From: Erythrobacter litoralis HTCC2594
GTDB taxonomy: Bacteria; Pseudomonadota; Alphaproteobacteria; Sphingomonadales; Sphingomonadaceae
Assembly (NCBI RefSeq): GCF_000013005.1
Contig: NC_007722.1
Span: forward strand, 1,679,501 to 1,743,500
DNA: 64,000 bases
Reading direction: 5' to 3'
Part shown: one piece after another, positions 11,481 to 19,730 of the stretch
Position numbering within the stretch: the first letter of the stretch is position 1
Layout of the letters: every line of letters begins with the position of its first letter
The notes under the pieces: generated by a model
What the model was told of the DNA's origin: nothing
The model's database searches: none
Seen by the model: the letters and a program-made list of their open reading frames with translations, nothing else
Made by a program: the position numbers and the translations under genes

Positions 11481-11852
11481 TTACTTGGGCCGCTTGGCGC
11501 CGTACTTCGAACGGCTCTGCTTGCGGTCCTTGACCCCTTGCGTATCGAGCACGCCGCGCAGGACGTGGTAACGCACGCCCGGCAAGTCGCGCACACGGCC
11601 GCCGCGGATGAGCACGACAGAGTGCTCCTGCAGGTTGTGGCCTTCGCCCGGGATGTAGGAGATGACTTCGCGCTGGTTCGTCAGGCGCACCTTGGCGACC
11701 TTGCGCAGGGCGGAGTTCGGCTTCTTCGGCGTCGTGGTATAGACGCGCGTGCAGACACCGCGCTTCTGCGGGTTCTGCTCCATCGCAGGGACCTTCGACT
11801 TGGCCTTCTGCGGAACGCGGCCCTTGCGGACCAGCTGGTTGATCGTCGGCAT
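11481..11852 (-). CDS. rpsL: 30S ribosomal protein S12
   Basis: I chose the ATG at 11852, giving the canonical 123-residue S12 that starts [12 protein letters not shown]; a 14-residue in-frame extension to 11894 is not conserved. The streptomycin-contact segment reads [13 protein letters not shown] with Lys43 intact, and the conserved [10 protein letters not shown] region is present. S12 monitors codon-anticodon pairing. It is the first gene of the str operon rpsL-rpsG-fusA-tuf. Confidence 0.97.
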   Translation of the reverse strand: MPTINQLVRKGRVPQKAKSKVPAMEQNPQKRGVCTRVYTTTPKKPNSALRKVAKVRLTNQREVISYIPGEGHNLQEHSVVLIRGGRVRDLPGVRYHVLRGVLDTQGVKDRKQSRSKYGAKRPK

Positions 11853-12307
11853 AGAATTCTTTCTCTTCACCGTGTGGCGGTGGCCATGGTGCAAGGTGAA
11901 GAGAAGCAGGTTCGCATTTTGCCGTCACCCCGGACTTGATCCGGGGTCCAGCTAACAAGAACGCCCGCGCAGCGGACATCTTGCACAAACGCGAAACTGA
12001 AACACTCCACCCGACATCGGACACCGGGTTACTTTGACGCTAGCCCCAAGCTTTCCGGAAGGCTCCCCTTCCGGGAAGCGCAGCCCCTGCGAAGGCAGGG
12101 GCCCATCCATGAATGCCCAATAGAAAAGAGCCTCGGTGCACGCAGCACCAGGCCCCGGGACTGAAACGCCAATGTTCAGCTCTATTGCCCGAGGAGACTC
12201 GCAAGAGGGCCTCGGTTGAGCGCGCCATTAGCGGGGAGTGGGGGGTGGGTCAAGGGAGGGTTGACGTTTCGGCCGAAGGAATCAAAAAGCAGCGAGAGGG
12301 GGTCGCT
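11853..12307. other. intergenic region between rpsL and the ParB-like gene, with palindromes
   Basis: These 455 nt separate two divergent transcription units. They hold two repeat palindromes, ACCCCGGA-CTTGA-TCCGGGGT at 11927-11947 and GCCCCTGC-GAAG-GCAGGGGC at 12083-12102, and some short GGAA/TTCC-rich hairpins near 12050-12078. Both promoters must lie here, but I cannot place a convincing -35/-10 pair for either. From about 12120 onward the sequence has no coding feature I recognise until the ATG at 12308, which is preceded by a GAGAGGGGG ribosome binding site. Confidence 0.7.
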
Positions 12308-13594
12308 ATGCCGAGTGAAGTATTTCAAATTCCTGTAAATCGTATTCACCTGTACGAGGCGAATCCTCGTCATGGCGAAATCACCGATCCGGAAGAGATC
12401 ATCGAATATCTACTCGAGGATGAACAGGTATACGAGCTAGCAAAAAGTATAGCTCAGCACAAAACGAACCCTCTCGAATTGCTCGGCGTGGTGGAAATTA
12501 CCGAAGAGGGCAGTTCGGAGCCGGCTTATGAGGTCTGGGAAGGCAATCGCCGTGTCTGCGCCGTAATGTTGCTTAACGATCCCGACCTCGCCCCGCCAAA
12601 ATGGCGCAAACGCTTTCGCAGACTTTCCGATGAAGTCGATCCAATCGATAACATCGAAGGTCGCTCGTTTGACGATCACGAAGAGCTACGATTTTGGATG
12701 CGCAACATTCACAACGGCATGCAGGATGGACGTGGGCGGAAGGATTGGGGGCCGGACGAGCAGCACAGAGACAATCCCACGCGAAAGAACGCCATTGCGT
12801 TCGAACTTTTGGAGATGGCCGAAACTCAAGGCCTAATCTCCCGTAGCGAGCGCAAAGGCAAACTGACGACGCTCCAGCGTTTCGTCGAGAAACCAACGAT
12901 GCGAGAAGTTCTTGGCGTTGATGATTCCGACCCGGAGAACGTCACCTTTCGCAGAAGCGACGCCGATATGGCAGCGCTTCTACAGGTGATCGTAGACGAT
13001 CTGTTATCTGGCGAGATAAATTCCCGCTCCAACGACTCAGACATTGCGAAATACGCGGCAACGATTGAGGAGGAGGCCGACGTTGGGCCTTTAGCTGAAG
13101 AGGACGACGCCACGAATCCCGAGCCAACTCCGAGCCCCCCGCCCAGCCCGAGCCCGCCACCTCCGCGCCCGCGCACTTCCAACAAAATAAAGCGCTCAAA
13201 CGATCTCGTTCGTGTCCTCGACAAACTCGATGCACAGAAACTGATCGGTCTTTACTCATCGCTTACGAAGGTCAGCGCTAACACGAATACTCAGATCATT
13301 GCCGTAGGCGCTTGGGCCTTCATCGAAAGCAGCGCGAAACTTTGCGGGGCGAACAAAGACACCTCCTTTCCGTCATTTTTTACGAGGGGCAAGAATGGTA
13401 GAATGGCGACCTACGGCATCGATCACAACGAGGCAGGCGTCATCCACGAAGCGCTGACCCGTTTGTCGTCAGGCGGCAATACCACCAAGCACCATGCAAA
13501 AAGTGGTTCATTCGACCATCGCCAGATTATCAGTGATATGGAGGTTATCACTCCGATGCTAGTGCTAGCCCTTCAAGCTCAGTTGGAGGATTGA
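12308..13594 (+). CDS. ParB/sulfiredoxin-like domain protein, partner of the adenine methyltransferase
   Basis: I chose the ATG at 12308, preceded by GAGAGGGGG, giving 428 residues. Residues 1-110 look like a ParB/sulfiredoxin-type N-terminal domain: a VNRIHLYEANPRH segment (10-22), a helix with LAKSIAQHKTNPLELL (45-59), and YEVWEGNRRVCAVMLL (74-89), whose EGNRR resembles the GxRR nucleotide-binding motif of the fold. A middle helical region follows, then a Pro/Ser-rich linker (272-288) and a C-terminal domain (about 295-428) with His-rich KHHAKSGSFDHRQ that I do not recognise. The stop lies 5 nt before the methyltransferase ATG, so the genes are co-transcribed. Base composition is lower in G+C than the neighbours. 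It may be a DNA-binding or nuclease partner of the methyltransferase; function is inferred. Confidence 0.7.
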   Translation: MPSEVFQIPVNRIHLYEANPRHGEITDPEEIIEYLLEDEQVYELAKSIAQHKTNPLELLGVVEITEEGSSEPAYEVWEGNRRVCAVMLLNDPDLAPPKWRKRFRRLSDEVDPIDNIEGRSFDDHEELRFWMRNIHNGMQDGRGRKDWGPDEQHRDNPTRKNAIAFELLEMAETQGLISRSERKGKLTTLQRFVEKPTMREVLGVDDSDPENVTFRRSDADMAALLQVIVDDLLSGEINSRSNDSDIAKYAATIEEEADVGPLAEEDDATNPEPTPSPPPSPSPPPPRPRTSNKIKRSNDLVRVLDKLDAQKLIGLYSSLTKVSANTNTQIIAVGAWAFIESSAKLCGANKDTSFPSFFTRGKNGRMATYGIDHNEAGVIHEALTRLSSGGNTTKHHAKSGSFDHRQIISDMEVITPMLVLALQAQLED

Positions 13595-13599
13595 GGCGT

Positions 13600-14484
13600 A
13601 TGGCTCGTTCTCAATCCCCGCTGCGCTACCCCGGCGGAAAGTCGGCGCTTGCTGAAGTTACAGCATCTTTAATTCGGGAGAACGGTATTGGCCGCGCGCA
13701 CTACGTCGAGCCATATGCTGGCGGCGCAAGCCTCGCGTTGCATTTGCTGTATACCCGGCAAGTCTCGGATATTCACCTGAATGACCTGGACCCTGGCATT
13801 TGGAGCTTCTGGCACAGCGTGATCAACCACGCTGAAGAGCTAATCCGACTTATCGATCGCTGCGAGATAACCGTCGACGAGTGGCATCATCAAAAGTCGA
13901 TCTACCGGGAGGCTGACACGTCAGCACCTCTCAAATTGGGGTTCGCGACGTTCTTCTTGAACCGCACAAATCGGTCGGGGATCATAGGGTCAGGTGGAAT
14001 CATTGGGGGCCTCCAACAACAAGGAAATTATAAGATTGATTGCAGATTTAATAAATATAACTTGGTCCAAAAAATCCGAAAGATCAACAGATATAGAAAT
14101 TCCATCCATCTAACTAATCTTGATGCAGTCGAATTTCTACAAAGCAGCGATGTAACCTTGTCAGAGCGCACGCTTTATATGATTGACCCACCATATTATG
14201 AGAAAGGATCGTCACTTTATACGAACTTTTACGGAAAGGATGATCACTCTGCCGTTAGAGATGCTATCGCCCATCTATCCAAACCATGGATCGTGACATA
14301 CGATAATTGCGATGAAATATCAGACCTTTATCGTGACTTTGACCAGATCGAATTCGGGATCAGCTATTCCGCAAATAAGAAACGGACGGGCAAGGAGCTT
14401 ATGATCGTTTCCCCGCACTTGCGCTTCGCAGAACGAACAGTCGAGCTGATCAGAAAAAGATTGCCAACACCAATTGCTGCCTAA
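13600..14484 (+). CDS. D12-class (Dam-like) DNA N6-adenine methyltransferase
   Basis: The 294-residue protein has the D12/Dam layout: RYPGGKSALA (9-18), motif I VEPYAGGASLALHLL (36-50), NRTNRSGI (121-128) and the catalytic motif IV DPPYY (196-200). It should transfer methyl from SAM to N6 of adenine in a short DNA site; the recognition sequence cannot be read from this. The ATG at 13600 is preferred over an in-frame TTG at 13591 that overlaps the previous stop. The 14.0-14.2 kb part is strikingly AT-rich for this genome, which suggests transfer. No restriction endonuclease ORF follows, so it is either an orphan methylase or works with the ParB-like partner. Confidence 0.88.
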   Translation: MARSQSPLRYPGGKSALAEVTASLIRENGIGRAHYVEPYAGGASLALHLLYTRQVSDIHLNDLDPGIWSFWHSVINHAEELIRLIDRCEITVDEWHHQKSIYREADTSAPLKLGFATFFLNRTNRSGIIGSGGIIGGLQQQGNYKIDCRFNKYNLVQKIRKINRYRNSIHLTNLDAVEFLQSSDVTLSERTLYMIDPPYYEKGSSLYTNFYGKDDHSAVRDAIAHLSKPWIVTYDNCDEISDLYRDFDQIEFGISYSANKKRTGKELMIVSPHLRFAERTVELIRKRLPTPIAA

Positions 14485-14538
14485 TCAACACAATATCGTT
14501 TTCCTACACGCCTGAAATTTGCAATCTGCCTGCGGGCT

Positions 14539-15306
14539 ATGCTCGACCCACCATCCCTTCCTACCCGCAAGATCGCCCGCCAGGCCACCTCCGCCGTCGC
14601 GCATATCGCTCCCCCACCTGCGCCGGACGACCCGCTGCTCGCGTTCGAGCCGGTGCCGCATGTCGCGCCGCGGTCCAACTCCATCACGCCCGATCTCCAG
14701 CGCGCGTTTATCGCCACGCTCGCGGCCACCGGGATCGTCACGCAGGCGGCGAAGTCGATCGGCAAGTCGATGGAGGCGCTCTACAAGTTGCGGCAGCGGC
14801 CCGGGGCGGAGGGCTTTCGCGCGGCGTGGGAGGCGGCGCTCGAGCGGGGCGTGCAGCGGCTGGAGGATTGCGCACTCGAACGCGCGCTGCAGGGCACGCC
14901 GACGCCGATCGTCTCGGGCGGCGAAATCCTCGGCTATTGGGACAAGCCGGACAATGTTATGCTGCGCTTCCTGCTGCAGCACCGGCTCTCCGGGAAATAC
15001 GGCGTCCAGCAGCTTGGCCCCGGCCACCCGGTCTATGACAGCATCCGCGCCGAGGTGCTGGAGGAGATCGCCGCCGCCGAGCGCGAGGCGGCAGCGCTCG
15101 AGAAGCGAATCGAGCGCCGCGTCGAAGCCGCCCGGGCCGAAACGCGCGAGGCGACGTTGCGCGAGTGCGAAGCGGCCGCAACAGGCGACGACGGGGACGA
15201 GACCGAAGCGGAGCGAACGAGGTGGCGCGAAACCTATCGCGGGCACTATCCCGATCTCGACGATGAGATCATCGAGGAAATGGTGGAGCGGATGGTGAGC
15301 GATTGA
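14539..15306 (+). CDS. hypothetical protein with terminase-small-subunit-like helical N-terminus
   Basis: This 255-residue protein begins MLDPPSLPTRKIARQATS. After a Pro-rich start, residues about 49-100 (ITPDLQRAFIATLAATGIVT, then AAKSIGKSMEALYKLRQRPG) look like a helix-turn-helix of the kind seen in phage terminase small subunits. A long charged coiled-coil-like region follows (EEIAAAEREAAALEKRIERR) and the C-terminus is acidic. Composition is high in G+C like the core genome, unlike the cassette just upstream. I do not recognise a defined family; DNA binding is inference. Confidence 0.6.
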   Translation: MLDPPSLPTRKIARQATSAVAHIAPPPAPDDPLLAFEPVPHVAPRSNSITPDLQRAFIATLAATGIVTQAAKSIGKSMEALYKLRQRPGAEGFRAAWEAALERGVQRLEDCALERALQGTPTPIVSGGEILGYWDKPDNVMLRFLLQHRLSGKYGVQQLGPGHPVYDSIRAEVLEEIAAAEREAAALEKRIERRVEAARAETREATLRECEAAATGDDGDETEAERTRWRETYRGHYPDLDDEIIEEMVERMVSD

Positions 15307-15436
15307 GCCCTCCCGTCACGCGCGCGAAAGCCGGAGCCTGGGGAAGTCTGGTCGAGCACCCTGCCTTGGGTTATCGCCTGCGCGGGAATGACGAAGAATA
15401 GGGGCTGGGCGCCGTCTTTCTGCTATACCCGTCGCC

Positions 15437-16078
15437 ATGGCCACGCCGCCCCCTCCTCCACCTGCGTCCCCGGCCGCCCCCGACGGGCGGGTCGTGCACA
15501 CGGTGCTGGAGGATGGCGAGGCGGTGTGCCTGCGCACGATCCGGCCGGGCGACGAGGCGCGGATGCGCGAAGGCATCGCGAAGATGAGCCCGCAATCGCG
15601 CTACCTGCGGTTCTTCTCCGGCGCGCGCACGCCGCCCGACTGGGTGATCGAGCGGCTGCTCGATGCCGACGGCGACCGGCACCTTGCCTGGGGCGCGATT
15701 GCCACGGATGCGCCGGGCGAGCCGGCGATCGGCGCGGTGCATGTCTTTCGCGAGGAGGACGATCCGCAGTGTGCCGAGTTTTCCGTCGCCATCCTCGATG
15801 CGTGGCACGGGCGCGGGCTCGGCAAGCTGCTGACGGCGACGATCCTGCTCGACGCGCAGGAGGAGGGGATCGAAGCGTTTCATGTCGATACGCTGGCGGA
15901 GAACCGGCGCGCGATCGAGTTCACCCTGTCGCTGGGCGGCAAGGCGCAGGCGCGCGACGGGGCGCCCGACGGGACCACCAGCGGCTGGATGCTCGATGTG
16001 GCCGGCGCTTTGGCGGTGTTGAAGGAGGAGTGCGACCCGCCCGGCATCGCGGCGGTGTTCGCGGCGTTCGAGGGCTAG
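15437..16078 (+). CDS. GNAT-family N-acetyltransferase
   Basis: The 213-residue protein has a Pro-rich N-terminus and then a GNAT fold: VCLRTIRPGDEARMREGIAK, a central strand EFSVAILDAWHGRGLGKLLT (about residues 114-133, with the acetyl-CoA loop WHGRGLGK) and the alpha4 segment LAENRRAIEFTLSLGG. It acetylates an amine substrate using acetyl-CoA; the substrate is not predictable. It is isolated between a hypothetical gene and a convergent LysR regulator. Confidence 0.8.
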   Translation: MATPPPPPPASPAAPDGRVVHTVLEDGEAVCLRTIRPGDEARMREGIAKMSPQSRYLRFFSGARTPPDWVIERLLDADGDRHLAWGAIATDAPGEPAIGAVHVFREEDDPQCAEFSVAILDAWHGRGLGKLLTATILLDAQEEGIEAFHVDTLAENRRAIEFTLSLGGKAQARDGAPDGTTSGWMLDVAGALAVLKEECDPPGIAAVFAAFEG

Positions 16079-16198
16079 AACCAGGACCGGGCCGGTGGAG
16101 GCCCGGCAAGGGCGTGGGCTCAAGTAGCCGTCAGGCGGTAGCCCGCCGGAGGCGCCCGCCCGCAGGTGCCCGACTGAAAGGAGGAACAGCACCGGGGA

Positions 16199-16220
16199 CG
16201 CAGCCACGGATGTGGCTGCG
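16199..16220. repeat. palindrome CGCAGCCAC-GGAT-GTGGCTGCG, copy 1
   Basis: A perfect 9-bp stem with a GGAT loop lies between convergent genes. The same core occurs in the opposite orientation at 33635-33654, and the match extends for about 24 nt in all, with weaker similarity beyond. It could act as a bidirectional terminator but has no T-run. Confidence 0.8.
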
Positions 16221-16225
16221 ACAAA

Positions 16226-17017
16226 CTAAGAAGTCAGAAAGGCGATCAGCGCCTTGACCTTCTTCTGCCGCCATTGCGGCAGCGGCGCGACCAGCCAGTA
16301 GGCGCGGCGGCCTTCGTCGGGGCCTTCGAGGATCTCGGCTTTGCCCGCTTCGATGCTCTCCTCGACCAGCAAATAGGGCAACACCGCCTTGCCGAGGCCG
16401 CTGATCGCGCTGCTGAGCGCCTGGCCGGCATTGCCGACCTGCACCGTCGCCTTGACGCCTTCGGGCAGCGGCGCGCCGGGCCAGTCGATCCAGTCGTCGC
16501 CCTCATAGCCGGGCTCGGCCACCACCACGCGGCGCGCAGGGGCAAGCTCGACTCCCTCGAGATCGCCCGGGCCGTCGACCAGCCGGATCGCGACGTCCAG
16601 GTTGGCCTCGGTGAAATCGGCGTTTTCGTTCTCGACCAGCGAATAGTGCACGCCGGGGCTCTGCTCGCGGAAGGCGGCGAGCCTGGGGGCGAGCCATTGG
16701 GCGTAGAATTCGCGCGGGGCGGCGATGGTGTAGCGGTCGCTCGCCTGACCGGCCTGCATGTTCTGAACCGATTCCTCGAACTTGAGGAAACCTTCGCGCA
16801 AGGCGTCGAGGCCGCTGGCGCCTTCCTCGGTGAGTTCGAGGCCCTTGGAGGTGCGGCGGAACAGCACGGTGCCGAGATGATCTTCCAGCGCGCGGATCTG
16901 CTGGCCGACCGCGGCGGGCGTCACCGCCAGCTCGTCTGCCGCGCGGGTGAACGAGAGGTGCCGCGCCGCAGCATCGTAAACGCGCAAGGCGTTGAGGGGG
17001 AGATGGGTCCGCTTCAT
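16226..17017 (-). CDS. LysR-family transcriptional regulator (GcvA-like)
   Basis: The 263-residue protein has an N-terminal winged HTH (LRVYDAAARHLSFTRAADEL, then TPAAVGQQIRALEDHLG, residues about 10-51), followed by a substrate-binding domain that is somewhat short. The PLNALRVYDAAARHLSFTRA start is typical of the GcvA subgroup. The effector and targets are unknown; it lies between convergent GNAT and upstream apaG, with no divergently transcribed partner next to it. Confidence 0.85.
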   Translation of the reverse strand: MKRTHLPLNALRVYDAAARHLSFTRAADELAVTPAAVGQQIRALEDHLGTVLFRRTSKGLELTEEGASGLDALREGFLKFEESVQNMQAGQASDRYTIAAPREFYAQWLAPRLAAFREQSPGVHYSLVENENADFTEANLDVAIRLVDGPGDLEGVELAPARRVVVAEPGYEGDDWIDWPGAPLPEGVKATVQVGNAGQALSSAISGLGKAVLPYLLVEESIEAGKAEILEGPDEGRRAYWLVAPLPQWRQKKVKALIAFLTS

Positions 17018-17085
17018 CGTGCGGGGGATTTAGAGGGACGATTTCAATACCGCAACTGCGAAGGACGAGGCGTCCCTTCGCGAAC

Positions 17086-17487
17086 CTACCTCTCGGCCGT
17101 CTCCGGCGCGGCGAGCGGGAAGAACGGGATGCGCACTTCCATCCTCGAGCCATCCTCGCGGTGGAAGGTGTAGAAGCCTTCCATCGAACCGTAAGGCGTG
17201 CCGAGCGGGCAACCGCTGACATAATCGTGGCTCTCTCCCGGGCGCAGGACCGGCTGTTCGCCGACCACGCCGTCGCCATCGACATGGTTCACCATCTCGC
17301 GCGCGTCGGTGATGCGCCAGTGGCGGGTCATCAGCTGCACGCGCTCGTTCGAATGGTTCTCGATCCGGATATGGTAGACCCAGAACCACTTGCCCGCGCT
17401 CGGCTGGCTCTGTTCGGGCAGGAAATTGACCGCGACGCGCACGATGACGTCGTCGGTGTTGGCGGCGTGCTGGAAGAGTTCTTTCAT
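17086..17487 (-). CDS. apaG: ApaG domain protein
   Basis: I chose the ATG at 17487 (MKELFQHAANTDDVIVRV), giving 133 residues; an upstream in-frame ATG at 17535 adds a non-conserved leader. The body has the ApaG/DUF525 beta-sandwich hallmarks WFWVYHIRIENHSNERVQLM, TRHWRITDA and LGTPYGSMEGFYTF. ApaG proteins are linked to divalent cation homeostasis in Salmonella, though the biochemical role is unclear. Confidence 0.92.
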   Translation of the reverse strand: MKELFQHAANTDDVIVRVAVNFLPEQSQPSAGKWFWVYHIRIENHSNERVQLMTRHWRITDAREMVNHVDGDGVVGEQPVLRPGESHDYVSGCPLGTPYGSMEGFYTFHREDGSRMEVRIPFFPLAAPETAER

Positions 17488-17788
17488 AGCGATTCGAGAC
17501 CGTAACTGTGCCCGCGCGCCCCGCAAGGGGGCCAAAAGGCTATTTATCCACTTCGCGCGCCGCTGCGGTTCGAGCGTGGCGAAGCTGCATCAGTAGGTGT
17601 CGATATAGCCCGCATCCCATCAACCCGGGCTGAACACGCGTTCCCGCGCCCTGCGAGGGCTTTCTCGTGCAGCCGTCGAACCATCCGGCGCCTGCGTTGG
17701 TAACCATCGAGTAAAAGAAGTCTTCGTACAACCTTAAGTCCTTGCTTGTAGATACCGTCGACCGGAGACGTATTGGAGGCACGGGCAA
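17488..17788. other. intergenic region between apaG and the Tad genes
   Basis: This 301-nt stretch separates divergent genes and should contain both promoters. I see no conserved RNA, repeat or credible ORF in it. A GGAGG at about 17775-17779 serves the GTG start at 17789. Confidence 0.6.
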
Positions 17789-19720
17789 GTGAGCAGGTGG
17801 GGTTTGTTATCGCGACTGCTTCGCGATCGGAAAGCCAATATGATGGCCATCGGGGCGGCTTCGATCATTCCGCTTGTCGGTGTGGTCGGCGGCGGGGTCG
17901 ATGCGAGCCGGATGTACCTGGCCAAGTCGCGGCTGCAGCAGGCTTGCGATGCCGCAACGCTCGCTGCGCGCAAGGAATTGGCAGGGTCTTCGATCAGCAA
18001 CGGCACCATCCCGGCCAATATCCAGGACAAGGCCGACAATTTCTTCGACACCAATTTCCCGAGCGGAATGTACGGTACGACCAATGTCGGCTACACGCTG
18101 AGCGCCGGCACCGCGACGCAGATGGACGGCGCCGCCACCGCATCTGTGCCGACGACGCTGATGAAGGTCTTCAACGTGCCGCAGATCGATATCGCGGTGA
18201 ACTGCAGCGCAGAGCTCGATCTTCCCAATATCGACGTCGTCCTCGTGCTCGACATGTCGGGATCGATGAATTCCAACGGCACGACCGGTTCCAAGCGCAT
18301 TACAGCGCTGAAGAACGCGGTGTTCTCTTTCTACGATGTCGTCATGGCGGCAAAGCCAGCCGGCACGCGGGTGCGGATCGGGATCGTGCCCTACAACGGC
18401 GCGGTCAGTGTCGGCGACGAGCTTTTGACGCTCAGCACCACGACAGGCATCGACTATCTCGCCGATAGCTGGGACTACCAGACCCGCGAACCGAAATGGA
18501 AACAGGTAAGCAATAACGATGGCGTCGAAGAAGGCGACATCCTGAGCGAAACCAATGTGACAGAACTGCTGCCGCGCCAGCCGAGCCAGCTCGGTTCGGG
18601 CAACAGCGCGCATTATCACTGGAACGCGAACAAGAACGCCAAGAAAGACAAGGATTGCTATGACTATGCCGGTCAGAGCTACACGGTCGGCAGCGAAATC
18701 TGGGAAATCAACAGCGTAACCTGGGACGATGAGTACTGGGGCGACAAATGGAAAAAGGCCGAAAAGGCTGCTTGTGTCGCCAACATCACCAAGAAAACCA
18801 TCGCCGGCCCTGATGACGTCAAGCCGGAAACCTTCCGGACCGAGTTCGACAAATATGTCTATCTCGAAAAGGCGATGGATATTTCTGGTTTCAAGACCGG
18901 CACCAGCGTGTCGACGCGGACCGGTTCGAATGGCGGCTGGGTTTCCAGCTCCTGGACCAATGGGTGCATCGAGGAACGGCAGACCATCGCCGCTTCGTCC
19001 TTCGATCCGCTCCCGACCGGCGCCCACGACCTCGACATCGACCTGGTGCCGGATTCATCGAAGCCCGAGACACAATGGTACCCGATGTGGCCGCAGATCA
19101 CCTACGATCGCGGCGGCCCCGCGACGCTCGAGACGACGGACGACAAGCCCACGCGCGGCTACAATTGCCCCAATCGTACGCACAAATTGCAGGAATACCT
19201 GCTCAACGGCAGCGCACGTAACGCAGACTTCGTGTCGCGCATCAACGCCCTGTCGCCCAAGGGCGGCACGATGCACGATATCGGAATGATCTGGGCCGGT
19301 CGCCTGATTTCTCCTGACGGGATCTTCGCCGCCGACAATGCCAGCGCGCCCAACGGCGATCCGATCTCGCGCCACGTGATCTTCATGACCGATGGCGAAA
19401 TGGGAGCCAGCCCGAGCAACACGACCGCCTACGGCAATTACGACATGGACGGCCGCATGGCAGGGTTCGCAGCCAGCGGCAGCTGGACCGAGAACCAGCT
19501 CGCGGCGATCCACAATTTACGTCTCGAAGCCATCTGCAAGGCGATCCGCAACAAGAACGTGACCATCTGGTCGATCGCCTTCGGTTTGCCGCACAGCGCC
19601 TATACCCAAGGGTGCGCGACGGGGACCTCGCGGGCGCTGACGGCGGCGAATTCTTCCGAACTCGATTCCCGCTTCCGTGACATCGCCGGTTCGATTGCCG
19701 AACTGCGGCTGGTGAACTGA
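17789..19720 (+). CDS. TadG-like pilus assembly protein with von Willebrand A domain
   Basis: The 643-residue protein starts at a GTG with a GGAGG nine bases upstream. It has a TadE/G-type N-terminal membrane helix (MMAIGAASIIPLVGVVGGGV, residues 18-37) and a pseudopilin-like helix (YLAKSRLQQACDAATLAARK, 43-62). A VWA domain follows with the MIDAS start VLVLDMSGSMNSNGT (151-165) and a later MTDGE. A long insertion (about residues 230-450) with several cysteines separates the VWA halves. Tad proteins build type IVc Flp pili for surface adhesion. The ATPase, secretin and Flp pilin genes are not in this window. Confidence 0.85.
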   Translation: MSRWGLLSRLLRDRKANMMAIGAASIIPLVGVVGGGVDASRMYLAKSRLQQACDAATLAARKELAGSSISNGTIPANIQDKADNFFDTNFPSGMYGTTNVGYTLSAGTATQMDGAATASVPTTLMKVFNVPQIDIAVNCSAELDLPNIDVVLVLDMSGSMNSNGTTGSKRITALKNAVFSFYDVVMAAKPAGTRVRIGIVPYNGAVSVGDELLTLSTTTGIDYLADSWDYQTREPKWKQVSNNDGVEEGDILSETNVTELLPRQPSQLGSGNSAHYHWNANKNAKKDKDCYDYAGQSYTVGSEIWEINSVTWDDEYWGDKWKKAEKAACVANITKKTIAGPDDVKPETFRTEFDKYVYLEKAMDISGFKTGTSVSTRTGSNGGWVSSSWTNGCIEERQTIAASSFDPLPTGAHDLDIDLVPDSSKPETQWYPMWPQITYDRGGPATLETTDDKPTRGYNCPNRTHKLQEYLLNGSARNADFVSRINALSPKGGTMHDIGMIWAGRLISPDGIFAADNASAPNGDPISRHVIFMTDGEMGASPSNTTAYGNYDMDGRMAGFAASGSWTENQLAAIHNLRLEAICKAIRNKNVTIWSIAFGLPHSAYTQGCATGTSRALTAANSSELDSRFRDIAGSIAELRLVN

Positions 19721-19730
19721 CGGGGTCGCC

